Positions 1 to 7,549 of a stretch of 64,000 bases of DNA are shown here, in pieces. The stretch comes from UBA1141 sp963665155 (GTDB lineage: Bacteria; Chloroflexota; Dehalococcoidia; Lucifugimonadales; UBA3495), in contig CAXXFI010000002.1 of NCBI GenBank assembly GCA_963665155.2, positions 186,001 to 250,000 of the forward strand, written 5' to 3'. Below the pieces are notes generated by a model. The model was given only the letters and a program-made list of their open reading frames with translations. It did not search any database and was not told where the DNA came from. A program made the position numbers and the translations under genes. Numbering within the stretch: position 1 is the first letter of the stretch; each line of letters starts with the position of its first letter.

Positions 1-2
1 GT

Positions 3-428
3 GGGCCTCAGCAACTCATCAGCCGATTTAAGGAAAACCCTAAAAGCCTGCTTTTGGGCACCGCCAGCTTCTGGGAGGGTGTGGATATGCCCAGTGGCAC
101 ATTAAAAGCATTGGTTTTGACCCGGCTACCTTTCCAGGTGCCCACCGACCCTGTGGTTAAAGCCAGGTCGGACCAATACGACGACCCATTCAAGGAATTC
201 TCCATCCCTCAAGCGGTTTTGCGTTTTCGCCAAGGCATCGGACGGCTGATTCGGAACAAAGGTGATAAAGGCGCGATAGTAGTCTTGGACCGGCGCATAA
301 CCGGGCGCAACTACGGAGACTCTTTCCTAAAATCGATTCCCCCGTGCACCTTGAAACCAAGCAATTTATCAAACGTGGGCACATTGGCTGCCCAATGGGT
401 GGGTGATGATGATGGAGCTAGCCACTGA
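3..428 (+). CDS. DinG-type ATP-dependent helicase, C-terminal fragment
   Basis: The gene enters from the left edge already in frame (codons from base 3), so only about 141 C-terminal residues are visible. The motif GTASFWEGVDMPSG followed by an LPF segment and, further on, RFRQGIGRLIRN is the motif V/VI part of the second RecA-like domain of XPD/DinG-family superfamily 2 helicases; the arginines of Q-x-x-G-R-x-x-R bind ATP. DinG relatives unwind DNA with 5'-3' polarity and act on R-loops and repair intermediates. The N-terminal Walker box and any Fe-S cysteines lie outside the window, so DinG and a DinG/exonuclease fusion cannot be separated. The stop overlaps the start of the next gene, suggesting co-transcription with the glycosylase. 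Confidence 0.85.
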   Translation, partial: GPQQLISRFKENPKSLLLGTASFWEGVDMPSGTLKALVLTRLPFQVPTDPVVKARSDQYDDPFKEFSIPQAVLRFRQGIGRLIRNKGDKGAIVVLDRRITGRNYGDSFLKSIPPCTLKPSNLSNVGTLAAQWVGDDDGASH

Positions 429-1320
429 CCAACCGTTAGACTTGGCCGCCAGCTTGGAAAGCGGGCAATCCCATCGCTGGGAGCGTGATGGGGAATGGTT
501 CTCCGGCGTGGTGGACGGTGCGTTCATTAAAATGCGCCAGGACGCCGGTGGGCGGATCGAGTACCTTTGCGACTCCCACCCTCAGTCTTGGGTAGAACCC
601 CTTCTCAGAAGATACTTCCGCCTGGACGATGACCTTCCAGCGATTTACTCTGAGATAAAAGCAGACCCCAGGGTTGCCGAGATGGTTGACCGCTATCCCG
701 GGTTGCGTATTCTACGAATCGAACCTTGGGAGTGCGTGATTTCTTTTATATGCTCCGCCAATTCCAACATACCCCGCATTCACCAAAACATGGAAGCTCT
801 GGCCACGAACTTCGGCGACCTGGTTTTTATTAACAGCAGCCCCGACAATGGCAAGTACCTCAGCCAGTCCCGTCATGCCTTTCCCACTCCCGCCCAGCTG
901 GGCGAGGCCGGTGAGGCAGAATTGCGCAGGCTGGGATTGGGGTTTCGAGCGCCCTACGTCGATAAGACCACCAGAATGGTCTTGGATGGCCGCTTGGACT
1001 TGGACCGTCTGGTGAATTTACCCTATCTGGAAGCCAAGAGCAGCCTGATGGAATGCCCTGGCATCGGCCCCAAGGTTGCCGACTGTATCGCCGTATTTTC
1101 GCTGGATAAGCTGGAAGCGTTCCCCATAGACGTGTGGATACGCCGTGCTCTGAGCGAGTGGTACTTTGCCGGAGAAAAACCGCCCCCCGACCGGATAATG
1201 TTGGAGTGGGCCCAAAACCACTTTGGCCGCTACGGCGGGTACGCCCAGCAGTACCTCTTCCATGGCATGAGGTTAAGAAAGAAGGTCAAAGAAGTGGAAC
1301 CTGAACCAATAACCGTTTGA
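406..1320 (+). CDS. 8-oxoguanine DNA glycosylase, OGG1-type
   Basis: A base-excision repair enzyme predicted to remove oxidised guanine. The N-terminal part carries the SGQSHRW motif typical of OGG N-domains. The HhH-GPD region reads CPGIGPKVADCIAVFSLDK, giving the catalytic lysine near residue 223, and PIDVW supplies the catalytic aspartate about 19 residues later. This matches human OGG1 K249/D268 spacing. Length (about 304 aa) is normal for OGG1-type enzymes. Several in-frame starts sit together (GTG 403, ATG 406, 409, 412) without a clear ribosome-binding site; the exact start is uncertain. It overlaps the end of the helicase gene, so translational coupling is likely. DNA repair recurs in the window (mutL, mutS). 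Confidence 0.87.
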   Translation: MMMELATDQPLDLAASLESGQSHRWERDGEWFSGVVDGAFIKMRQDAGGRIEYLCDSHPQSWVEPLLRRYFRLDDDLPAIYSEIKADPRVAEMVDRYPGLRILRIEPWECVISFICSANSNIPRIHQNMEALATNFGDLVFINSSPDNGKYLSQSRHAFPTPAQLGEAGEAELRRLGLGFRAPYVDKTTRMVLDGRLDLDRLVNLPYLEAKSSLMECPGIGPKVADCIAVFSLDKLEAFPIDVWIRRALSEWYFAGEKPPPDRIMLEWAQNHFGRYGGYAQQYLFHGMRLRKKVKEVEPEPITV

Positions 1321-1422
1321 CGAAGCGAGAGAATTAGCCTTCTAGTACCAAGGCGGTGGGCTTCCGGCGGGCGGTTAAGAAGAATTGGAGCATCTTTCCG
1401 TTGTGCCATTGTTCAACTCCGC

Positions 1423-2463
1423 TTACGGGGGTGCCAACAGCAGCTTTCCGAAGAAGTTTGTTTCTTGCATTGCCGTGTGGGCTGCGGCAGCGTCTCTCAG
1501 CGGCAAAACCCGGTCCACTACAGGCCGGATCACTCCCCGGTTGAGCACGGTGACGATCTCCCGCATGTCTTCTTTAGTTCCCATGAAAGTGCCGTATATT
1601 TCTTTTTGCTGGCTGAATAGCAGTCCTAGGTGCAACTCGACTCTCAGCCCGGTAGTCGCGCCGCAGATTCCGTAGCGGCCTCCCGGCCGGAGGGCGTTAA
1701 AAGCTTTGGGGAAGAAATCGGCCCCCACATGGTCTACTACGGCATCGGCCCCTAGTCCCCCGGTCAGTTCCTTGGTGCGTTCGGTGATGTCTTCTTCGTT
1801 GTAGTTAATAACCTCGTCCGCGCCTAAAGAAAGGGCCTTGGCAGCTTTCTCGGGAGTACTGGTGGTGGCTATGACCCTGGCACCGATGACGTTCTTGGCC
1901 ACCTGAATCGCAGCGGTGCCCACGCCTGCCGAGGCGGAAAGCACCAGTACGGTCTCCCACGCCTTGACTTGCATCCGCCGCACCAGCATGTTCCAAACTG
2001 GCAGGAACGTGGTGGGCATGGCGGCTGCGTCATCGTATGAAACGGTGTCGTCGATCACATGTGCGTTGGCTGCGGGAACGGCGACAAGTTCGGCGTAGCT
2101 GCCATCAATGGCGCTGCCCATAAACCGCTGCCTGGGACAAAGATCGTCCCTCCCGGAAAGGCACGCTGGGCATTTTTGGCAGGTTAGGCGCGGGTTGACA
2201 ACGACCCGGTCACCAACTTTCAGGGTCGTTACCTCTGTCCCAATCTCCACCACCTCGCCAGCGCAATCTCCGCCTAAAATTAGCGGGGGAGGGAAATCCC
2301 GTTTCAGCCCTCGTCCGCCTTCCCGGGTGTAGAGGTCAAGGCGGTTCAAGGCTGCGGCCCCCACCCGCACTTTTACCTCCCGATCCTGAATCGAGGGGTC
2401 AGGCCGCTCGCCGTAGATTAAAACCTCCGGGCCGCCGTGAGATTCGATATAGATTGCTTGCAT
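1423..2463 (-). CDS. Zinc-type alcohol dehydrogenase / quinone oxidoreductase (MDR superfamily)
   Basis: A 346-residue medium-chain dehydrogenase/reductase. The GroES-like N-terminal half contains GGDCAGEVVEIG and a four-cysteine structural zinc lobe (CQKCPACLSGRDDLC). The Rossmann half carries SASAGVGTAAIQVAK, a glycine-rich NAD(P)-binding turn of the AxxGVG type seen in the zinc-containing quinone-reductase-like branch. Substrate cannot be read from sequence. It converges on the OGG gene (about 100 bp between the ends) and is followed upstream by a short tandem repeat. Nothing in the neighbours points to a particular pathway. Confidence 0.87.
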   Translation of the reverse strand: MQAIYIESHGGPEVLIYGERPDPSIQDREVKVRVGAAALNRLDLYTREGGRGLKRDFPPPLILGGDCAGEVVEIGTEVTTLKVGDRVVVNPRLTCQKCPACLSGRDDLCPRQRFMGSAIDGSYAELVAVPAANAHVIDDTVSYDDAAAMPTTFLPVWNMLVRRMQVKAWETVLVLSASAGVGTAAIQVAKNVIGARVIATTSTPEKAAKALSLGADEVINYNEEDITERTKELTGGLGADAVVDHVGADFFPKAFNALRPGGRYGICGATTGLRVELHLGLLFSQQKEIYGTFMGTKEDMREIVTVLNRGVIRPVVDRVLPLRDAAAAHTAMQETNFFGKLLLAPP

Positions 2464-2568
2464 GAAGTTAGGCCTTTGAAGCCGTCAGCAATCAGCTTTC
2501 AGCTTTTGAAATTTAGTGCCGGGTTGGTTCACCGATTTCCGTGCCTCTGGGGCGTATCCCAAGTACGC

Positions 2569-2610
2569 CCGGTAGTAAGTCCGGTAGTAAGTCCGGTAGT
2601 AAGTCCGGTT
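2569..2610. repeat. 12-bp tandem repeat, about 3.5 copies
   Basis: The unit CCGGTAGTAAGT is repeated exactly three times (2569-2580, 2581-2592, 2593-2604), followed by CCGGTT. It lies between the alcohol dehydrogenase start and the small zinc-binding protein. No spacers, so not CRISPR. Similar short intergenic tandem arrays occur at 24040 and 25267. Confidence 0.95.
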
Positions 2611-2639
2611 GAACTGCCCAATGTGTTAATTGCGTACGG

Positions 2640-2873
2640 CTATGAATCCCCCGGCCTGCGACCGTAAAAACAGTCGTCGCAAAGAAACACGATGGCCAGC
2701 GCCTCCTCGTGGCTGCCAATGCGCCCACACTGTGGGACATCGCTATCTTGGCTCCATGGCTGATGGAACTTGCCGCCGCACATCTGACAAGATGTTTGGT
2801 GAACGCCATCCAACGCTTCGCCGCATATTACGCACGATTCTTGTTCAATAGACTCCTGGATTTCTTCGGCCAT
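2640..2873 (-). CDS. Small cysteine-rich (zinc-ribbon-like) protein
   Basis: A 77-residue protein with four cysteine pairs or near-pairs: CVICG near residue 14, CQMCG near residue 33, and a C-terminal CDDC. Spacing suits binding of one or two zinc ions in a ribbon or treble-clef fold. The start codon ATG at 2873 has an AGGA-like ribosome-binding site just upstream. It lies 48 bp after the end of the nucleotidyltransferase gene in the same direction, so it may be its operon partner. I do not recognise a named family; function unknown. The cysteine pattern and spacing argue that it is a real gene and not a shadow frame. Confidence 0.6.
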   Translation of the reverse strand: MAEEIQESIEQESCVICGEALDGVHQTSCQMCGGKFHQPWSQDSDVPQCGRIGSHEEALAIVFLCDDCFYGRRPGDS

Positions 2874-2921
2874 TGCTTCCTGGTCCCCCGTATTGGTTCT
2901 ACCGGTCCATTTTATTTTATG

Positions 2922-4217
2922 TTAATCATGGGCCGTTGGATTCGATTGCTTAACCCCATCTATGTGCTCTCGGACCAAACAACGCTCATCGGTTTCCGTT
3001 GTCACCGTTCCATCCAGCTTGGCATCCCGCAGTCGCCGCAACAACCGACCAAGTCCTGGCCCCTCAGAAATTCCCATGTCCAACAGGTCTTTGCCGGTTA
3101 ACGCGGGCCCGATATCCCGCAGTTGATCCGAGTAGTGAGCGAGCCTTGTAGAGACTACCGGCGACTTGGTGATCCGAGCGACGGCCCAGAGAGCTTCGGC
3201 GCAGAATTCTCCTAGCGCATCGTCTAACTGGGAGCCGGACATCCCTTCGGCAGCCAGGCCTTCTTCCCTTGATTTTAGCAAGACCACGTCTCTGATTACC
3301 CGGGACCATGCTCCTGGCGCGTTGACCCGGCGGATAAATTCTTCTACCTGGACTTCCGAAAGCGGATACGCCAACGCCGCAACATAGGTCAAGGGACCAG
3401 CTTCGTTGGAGTCACCGCTGCCGGGAATTTCGCCTCCATCTGCTAAGTCCGTCAGCCGCTCCACCGCTTCGCTCCGGCCCAGCCCACGATGGACCGCCTC
3501 CAGAACCCCCAGCGCTGCCGATCTTTTTAAGGACAGAACCGGTTGGTCTTCGTCTAACATTTTCTCGAGTTCGTGCCTGATGCGGTCCCCGGTCAGTGAG
3601 GCAATATGGCCTTGCGCTATAGCGGCGTTGAGACAATCCAAAGTGCCAGGTTCCAGTTCGAAGCCCAACCGTTGCTCGTACCTGACCGCACGGAAGATTC
3701 TGGTGGGGTCATCCACGAAGCTATTCGGATGGAGGATACGGATCACTCGGCGGCCTATGTCGTCTATCCCGCCGTGGGGGTCCATAACCTCGGGGAGCAT
3801 TTCAGACAAAGGCAGGGCTAAAGCATTGATGGAGAAGTCTCGCCTGGAAAGATCGTCGGAAATTGTGCCAGGAATTACTTGAGGAAGCGCCGCAGGTCTG
3901 GCATAAGTTTCACGGCGAGCGGTCACAACATCAACGCGGCAACGGCCCAACATCAAAGTAGCGGTCCCGAATCTGGAGTGGACACGCACTGTGCCGCCCA
4001 GATGACCCGCCAACCATTTTGCCAACTCTGGACCATCGCCTTCCACCACGAAATCCAGGTCTCTAATGGGCAAACCCATCAAAGTGTCGCGGACAGGACC
4101 ACCCACCACATACACTGGATACGGCTTGGGATGCGACTGGTTTAGCGCCCGATCCCGTAGACAACGCAAAACAGACAGGTCATCGCCGTCCAGGCCGATT
4201 TCCAGAGTGTCCACCAA
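2922..4217 (-). CDS. CCA tRNA nucleotidyltransferase / poly(A) polymerase family
   Basis: A 431-residue class II nucleotidyltransferase of the type that builds or repairs the tRNA 3' CCA end. The head domain shows VVGGPVRD (residues 38-44) and IRDLDFVVEG, where the two aspartates (53 and 55) bind catalytic Mg2+. Further on, SRRDFSINALAL and DDPTRIFRAVRYEQRLGF are the conserved nucleotide-recognition and neck motifs. The C-terminal third is less conserved. Start codon is TTG at 4217 or GTG at 4214; neither has a strong ribosome-binding site. The three tRNA genes near 45 kb all encode CCA, so here the enzyme may act mainly in repair, though A-adding or poly(A) activity cannot be excluded by sequence alone. 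Confidence 0.9.
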   Translation of the reverse strand: MVDTLEIGLDGDDLSVLRCLRDRALNQSHPKPYPVYVVGGPVRDTLMGLPIRDLDFVVEGDGPELAKWLAGHLGGTVRVHSRFGTATLMLGRCRVDVVTARRETYARPAALPQVIPGTISDDLSRRDFSINALALPLSEMLPEVMDPHGGIDDIGRRVIRILHPNSFVDDPTRIFRAVRYEQRLGFELEPGTLDCLNAAIAQGHIASLTGDRIRHELEKMLDEDQPVLSLKRSAALGVLEAVHRGLGRSEAVERLTDLADGGEIPGSGDSNEAGPLTYVAALAYPLSEVQVEEFIRRVNAPGAWSRVIRDVVLLKSREEGLAAEGMSGSQLDDALGEFCAEALWAVARITKSPVVSTRLAHYSDQLRDIGPALTGKDLLDMGISEGPGLGRLLRRLRDAKLDGTVTTETDERCLVREHIDGVKQSNPTAHD

Positions 4218-4447
4218 AGAACCGATGTTCCGATTCTGCTGCGTTGGAGGGCCTCCTGAAGCTAATATTATAGCATAGGCGTATCCTCAAACCGCCGGTT
4301 TCACCGACAAACGCGCCCGCATCGGACGCCCCAGTCAAGCGCGCCCAGCATGCCCAATTTAATTGCGACGACCCTCTATACGCCAACGATTTTATCGGCG
4401 AGCCTTTTAATTGGCTGGAAATAGGCCCTGAGGTGGTCGGCTAAACT

Positions 4448-4476
4448 TTGACAAGCACCTTACCCATAGATACAAT
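4448..4476 (+). promoter_or_regulatory. Sigma-70-type promoter of the DsbA-like selenoprotein gene
   Basis: TTGACA (4448-4453) and TACAAT (4471-4476) are separated by exactly 17 bp, so the -35 box is perfect and the -10 box is one base from consensus. Transcription would start near 4483, leaving a leader of about 25 nt before the ATG at 4507. Confidence 0.75.
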
Positions 4477-4488
4477 CCTGTCAGGATT
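4474..4488. promoter_or_regulatory. Perfect palindrome overlapping -10/+1 (possible operator)
   Basis: AATCCTG-T-CAGGATT is a perfect 7-1-7 inverted repeat lying on the end of the -10 box and the predicted transcription start. A dimeric repressor bound there would block initiation. It could also form a small hairpin at the mRNA 5' end. No regulator can be named. Confidence 0.5.
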
Positions 4489-4506
4489 ATTCTAGGAGGT
4501 AACAAA

Positions 4507-5139
4507 ATGGCAGGAACTGAGATCACCACCTACTACGACTTTCGTTGACCTTTCGTGTACAATGCCGCCGTGTGGCTGGCAAAGGTGGAAGAGGTGACGG
4601 GAGAAAGCGTAGAAATAGACTGGCAACCATTCCTATTGGCACAAGTCAATAATGATAAAGGCCAGGAAGACAAAGTCTGGGATCGGCCTGAAATAATTGA
4701 TGGCTCAGACAACACCCTTCTGGCTCACCGGGCTGGCCTAGCCGCCAAACGGCAGGGTAAAGAGGCGTTCCAGAGCTTCTTCATGGCACTTCTTAGGTCA
4801 CGTCACGAAGACAAAAAAGACCTGAACGATCCTGTCGTAATACAAGACGCAGCATCGGTTGCGGGAATCGATCAGGCCCAGTTTAGGGAAGACATCGCAG
4901 ACCCCACGCTGCTGCAGGACCTAGCGGCAAGCCACACCAAAGCCGTAGAGGAAGTCGGGGCTTTTGGGGTGCCGACGTTCGTATTCCCTTCGGGGAAATC
5001 GGCTTTTCTGAAACTGTTTATTCCTCCGGACGAACAAGCGGCGGAAATGTACGAGTCGCTATTCAAGACGATGAGTGAGTTTGCCTACGTTGGGGAGATC
5101 AAGCGGCCTCAGCCGCCCTGGCCTCATGGCCTAATCTAG
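4507..5139 (+). CDS. DsbA/FrnE-like thioredoxin-fold selenoprotein (Sec14, in-frame TGA)
   Basis: Reading from ATG 4507, preceded by a strong AGGAGGT ribosome-binding site (4495-4501), gives MAGTEITTYYDFR, then TGA at 4546-4548, then PFVYNAAVWLAKVEE in the same frame to 5139 (210 aa). In DsbA/FrnE-family proteins the segment after the first strand is DF-x-C-P-x-C; the TGA falls exactly on the first, nucleophilic cysteine, so it is read as selenocysteine. The second cysteine is valine (U-P-F-V), so the protein has a lone selenol and no resolving cysteine in the motif. A later EVGAFGVPTFVFP segment carries the cis-proline loop of thioredoxin folds. Predicted to be a cytoplasmic oxidoreductase, as no signal peptide is seen. 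The stop is 9 bp before rnc. A conventional call would begin at GTG 4555 and lose the active site. Confidence 0.85.
4563..4581 (+). promoter_or_regulatory. Bacterial SECIS hairpin of the DsbA-like selenoprotein
   Basis: Starting 15 nt after the TGA, TGCC+GCC pairs with GGC+GGCA (7 bp) with one bulged U (4577) on the 3' arm and a GUGU apical loop (4570-4573). GU in the loop about 22 nt after the UGA matches the bacterial SECIS consensus bound by SelB. Confidence 0.72.
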
Positions 5140-5148
5140 GAGCATTGA

Positions 5149-5874
5149 TTGGCGAGCGACCGACTGGAATCGGAGTTGGGTCTACAGTTTCGGGACCGGC
5201 AGCTTCTTGAGCAGGCGCTGGTCCACCGCTCCTTTGTAAACGAGAATGGATGGTCGCCCGCCGCCTCCTACGAAAGAATGGAGTACTTGGGTGACGCCGT
5301 GCTAGGGCTCGTCATCTCCGATGAGCTCTACCGGCGGTGCCCGGATATGCCCGAAGGCGAATTGACCAAGAGCCGCTCTGCTCTAGTCCGCCGCGAAACA
5401 CTATCCCTAGTGGCGCAAAAAACGCACTTGGGTGATTACGTCCGCCTGGGAAAAGGCGAAGAGAGCAGCGGTGGCCGCCAACGGGACTCGATTTTAGCCG
5501 CTGTTCTAGAAGCAGTGGTTGCTGCTGTTTATCTGGACCGTGACTACCAAGAAGCCAAGCGCTTCATTCTGGACATCATGGCCGAAGAGCTAGATGCTAT
5601 TTTCAGCATCGGCATAATTGAAGAAAACCCCAAATCCTGCCTCCAGGAATTTGTTCAAGCGCATGGCTCCTCCTCCCCTAGCTATCGCTTAGTTTCCAGC
5701 GAAGGCCCCGATCACGGACCTCTGTTCACGGTCGAAGTTTTAGTTGAAGGCGAGGTTTTGGGTATCGGACAAGGGGGTAGCAAATCGAACGCCGAAAGCA
5801 CTGCGGCAAGAATGGCGATGGCCCGGCTGGCACCGGTAAGCGAGGATTCTGCCAACGGTAGGGCGGAGGAGTAG
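5149..5874 (+). CDS. rnc: Ribonuclease III
   Basis: A 241-residue double-strand-specific endoribonuclease that processes rRNA precursors and other structured RNA. The RNase III signature ERMEYLGDAVL lies at residues 42-52, with the metal-binding glutamate and aspartate in it, and the second acidic cluster is in DSILAAVLEAVVAAVYLD. A C-terminal dsRNA-binding domain follows from about residue 165 (NPKSCLQEFVQ to the ESTAARMAMARL helix). Translation starts at TTG 5149, chosen because AGGAG (5138-5142) stands 6 nt upstream, partly within the stop of the DsbA-like gene. That 9-bp gap indicates that the two genes share a transcript from the promoter at 4448. Confidence 0.95.
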   Translation: MASDRLESELGLQFRDRQLLEQALVHRSFVNENGWSPAASYERMEYLGDAVLGLVISDELYRRCPDMPEGELTKSRSALVRRETLSLVAQKTHLGDYVRLGKGEESSGGRQRDSILAAVLEAVVAAVYLDRDYQEAKRFILDIMAEELDAIFSIGIIEENPKSCLQEFVQAHGSSSPSYRLVSSEGPDHGPLFTVEVLVEGEVLGIGQGGSKSNAESTAARMAMARLAPVSEDSANGRAEE

Positions 5875-5886
5875 GACGGCTCATCA

Positions 5887-7377
5887 ATGGCAGATGCCAA
5901 ACCGGTCGCGTTTTTAAGTTTCGTCAACTCCGACTTCCAACATGAGGAAGGGCGCATCGCCCAGTTTCGGGATCGGTTGATCGACGAAGTAAGCATGCAC
6001 ACCGGCAAGGAAATGTCTATTTTCCTGGATCGGGACGATACGTTGTGGGAACAAGCCTGGCTAGAGCATGTTGAAGACGCCACGGACGCACATGCGTTTT
6101 TGATTCCGTTTGTAACCCCCAGGTATTTTCGCAGCGAACAGTGCAAAGCAGAAATGGCAGCTTTCGTCGATCTAGAAAAACGAGTGCATCATCAGGATTT
6201 GGTTTTGCCTCTGTATTACGTCCGCTGCCCCTTCTTAGACGACGCTTCCAAGAATACCGGAGAGGATATTATTGAATCCATCCTCAACCGGGAACACCGG
6301 TTCGACTGGAGAGAGTTACGTTTCCAGCCATTCACATCGCCGGAAGTAGGCAAAGCGATGGAAGATTTGGCATTAAGGATTAACGATGCCCTGCTGGATC
6401 CTCCCCAGCCATCCAAATTTGTGCGTATGGCTATGGACCGCGTGGCAGCAATCAGAAAACAGATCCGACCCGGCAATACGCTTCCTGCCCTGCCCCCAAC
6501 CGTAGAGACTAAGTACGTTGTTTCAGAGGATGCTGAGGATGCTGTTGTCGTGGAACCTGGCCCTCGCACCCGCATTGTCGACCCAATGGGCCGGGCCGAT
6601 CACATCACTATTTCCGAAGCAATCAGTGCCGCGGATTCCGGTGACCAGATTCTAGTGCGGCCCGGGCTGTATCAAGAGAGCTTGGTGATTGACAAACCGG
6701 TGGAAATTATCGGCGATGGTGAGTCCTCGGAGATCGTGGTCCAGTCGCTGGGAGCCAATGCCATTTTGCTCAAAACCACCAAGGGCAGGGTAAGCAATTT
6801 AACTTTGCGCCAGATGCATGGTGGCGAATGGTTCTGTGCGAACGCTACACAAGGGCGGCTGTTTTTGGAAGAATGCGATGTTTCAAGCCACAGTTTGGCT
6901 TGCGTCGGTATCAGCAGCGGTGGCGCCGACCCTAGGCTGCGCCGTAACCGCATCCACCATGGCGAGCAAAGCGGCATTATCGTCTACGATAATGGCTTGG
7001 GAACTATTGAAGACAACGATATATATTGCAACGGTCTGTCCGGAGTGGAAGTCCGAAACGGGGGAAACCCGGTGCTCAATGGTAGCCGCATTTACGAAAA
7101 CAAAGAGGCCGGTGTTTATATCTACGACGACGGGCAAGGCAACCTGGAGAACAACGATATTTACCTGAACTGCCGGGCTGGCATGAGGTTTGGCAACTCT
7201 GCCCTCCCAGTGTTACGCCGTAATCGCATCAACAGGAACGGCATCGTCGCAATCTGGGCGCCGCTCAAAGGCGGTGGAGACGTGGAAGGGAACGACCTCC
7301 GGGGCAATGCTTACGGGGCCTGGAAAATTTCCGCCGAGAGCGAACCTTTGCTAAAAAGGTCGGGCAACCTGGAGTAA
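5887..7377 (+). CDS. TIR domain fused to a right-handed parallel beta-helix
   Basis: A 496-residue protein with two parts. Residues 1 to about 170 resemble a bacterial TIR domain: AFLSFVNSDF as first strand, SIFLDRDDTLWEQAW, an AFLIPFVTPRYF strand, then SEQCKAEM where Glu89 matches the conserved S-x-x-C-x-x-E glutamate of NAD-cleaving TIR enzymes. After a linker (about 170-235), residues 238-496 form a beta-helix: TISEAISAADSGDQILVRPG and PGLYQESLVIDKPVEIIG are the typical opening of NosD/CASH-type helices, followed by about ten coils with repeated N-x-I-x-x-N patterns (RRNRIHHGEQSGIIVYDN, ENNDIYLNCRAGMRFGN). No signal peptide or membrane segment. It begins 12 bp after rnc. Function unknown; an NADase or signalling role with a binding helix is inferred. 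Confidence 0.85.
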   Translation: MADAKPVAFLSFVNSDFQHEEGRIAQFRDRLIDEVSMHTGKEMSIFLDRDDTLWEQAWLEHVEDATDAHAFLIPFVTPRYFRSEQCKAEMAAFVDLEKRVHHQDLVLPLYYVRCPFLDDASKNTGEDIIESILNREHRFDWRELRFQPFTSPEVGKAMEDLALRINDALLDPPQPSKFVRMAMDRVAAIRKQIRPGNTLPALPPTVETKYVVSEDAEDAVVVEPGPRTRIVDPMGRADHITISEAISAADSGDQILVRPGLYQESLVIDKPVEIIGDGESSEIVVQSLGANAILLKTTKGRVSNLTLRQMHGGEWFCANATQGRLFLEECDVSSHSLACVGISSGGADPRLRRNRIHHGEQSGIIVYDNGLGTIEDNDIYCNGLSGVEVRNGGNPVLNGSRIYENKEAGVYIYDDGQGNLENNDIYLNCRAGMRFGNSALPVLRRNRINRNGIVAIWAPLKGGGDVEGNDLRGNAYGAWKISAESEPLLKRSGNLE

Positions 7378-7549
7378 AGCCGGGTAGGCAAGCCCGAAAT
7401 TGTTTCAGATTCAAGGCTTCGCGGTTAATACGCTGACAAACGACTGCGACAGCCTTGGGTCGACTCGGCGGCAACAAGCAGGACAACAATTGCTGGCTTC
7501 AGGATAAACCGAATCCCAGTAATTCAATTTAAACTCGGGTTGAGACTCA

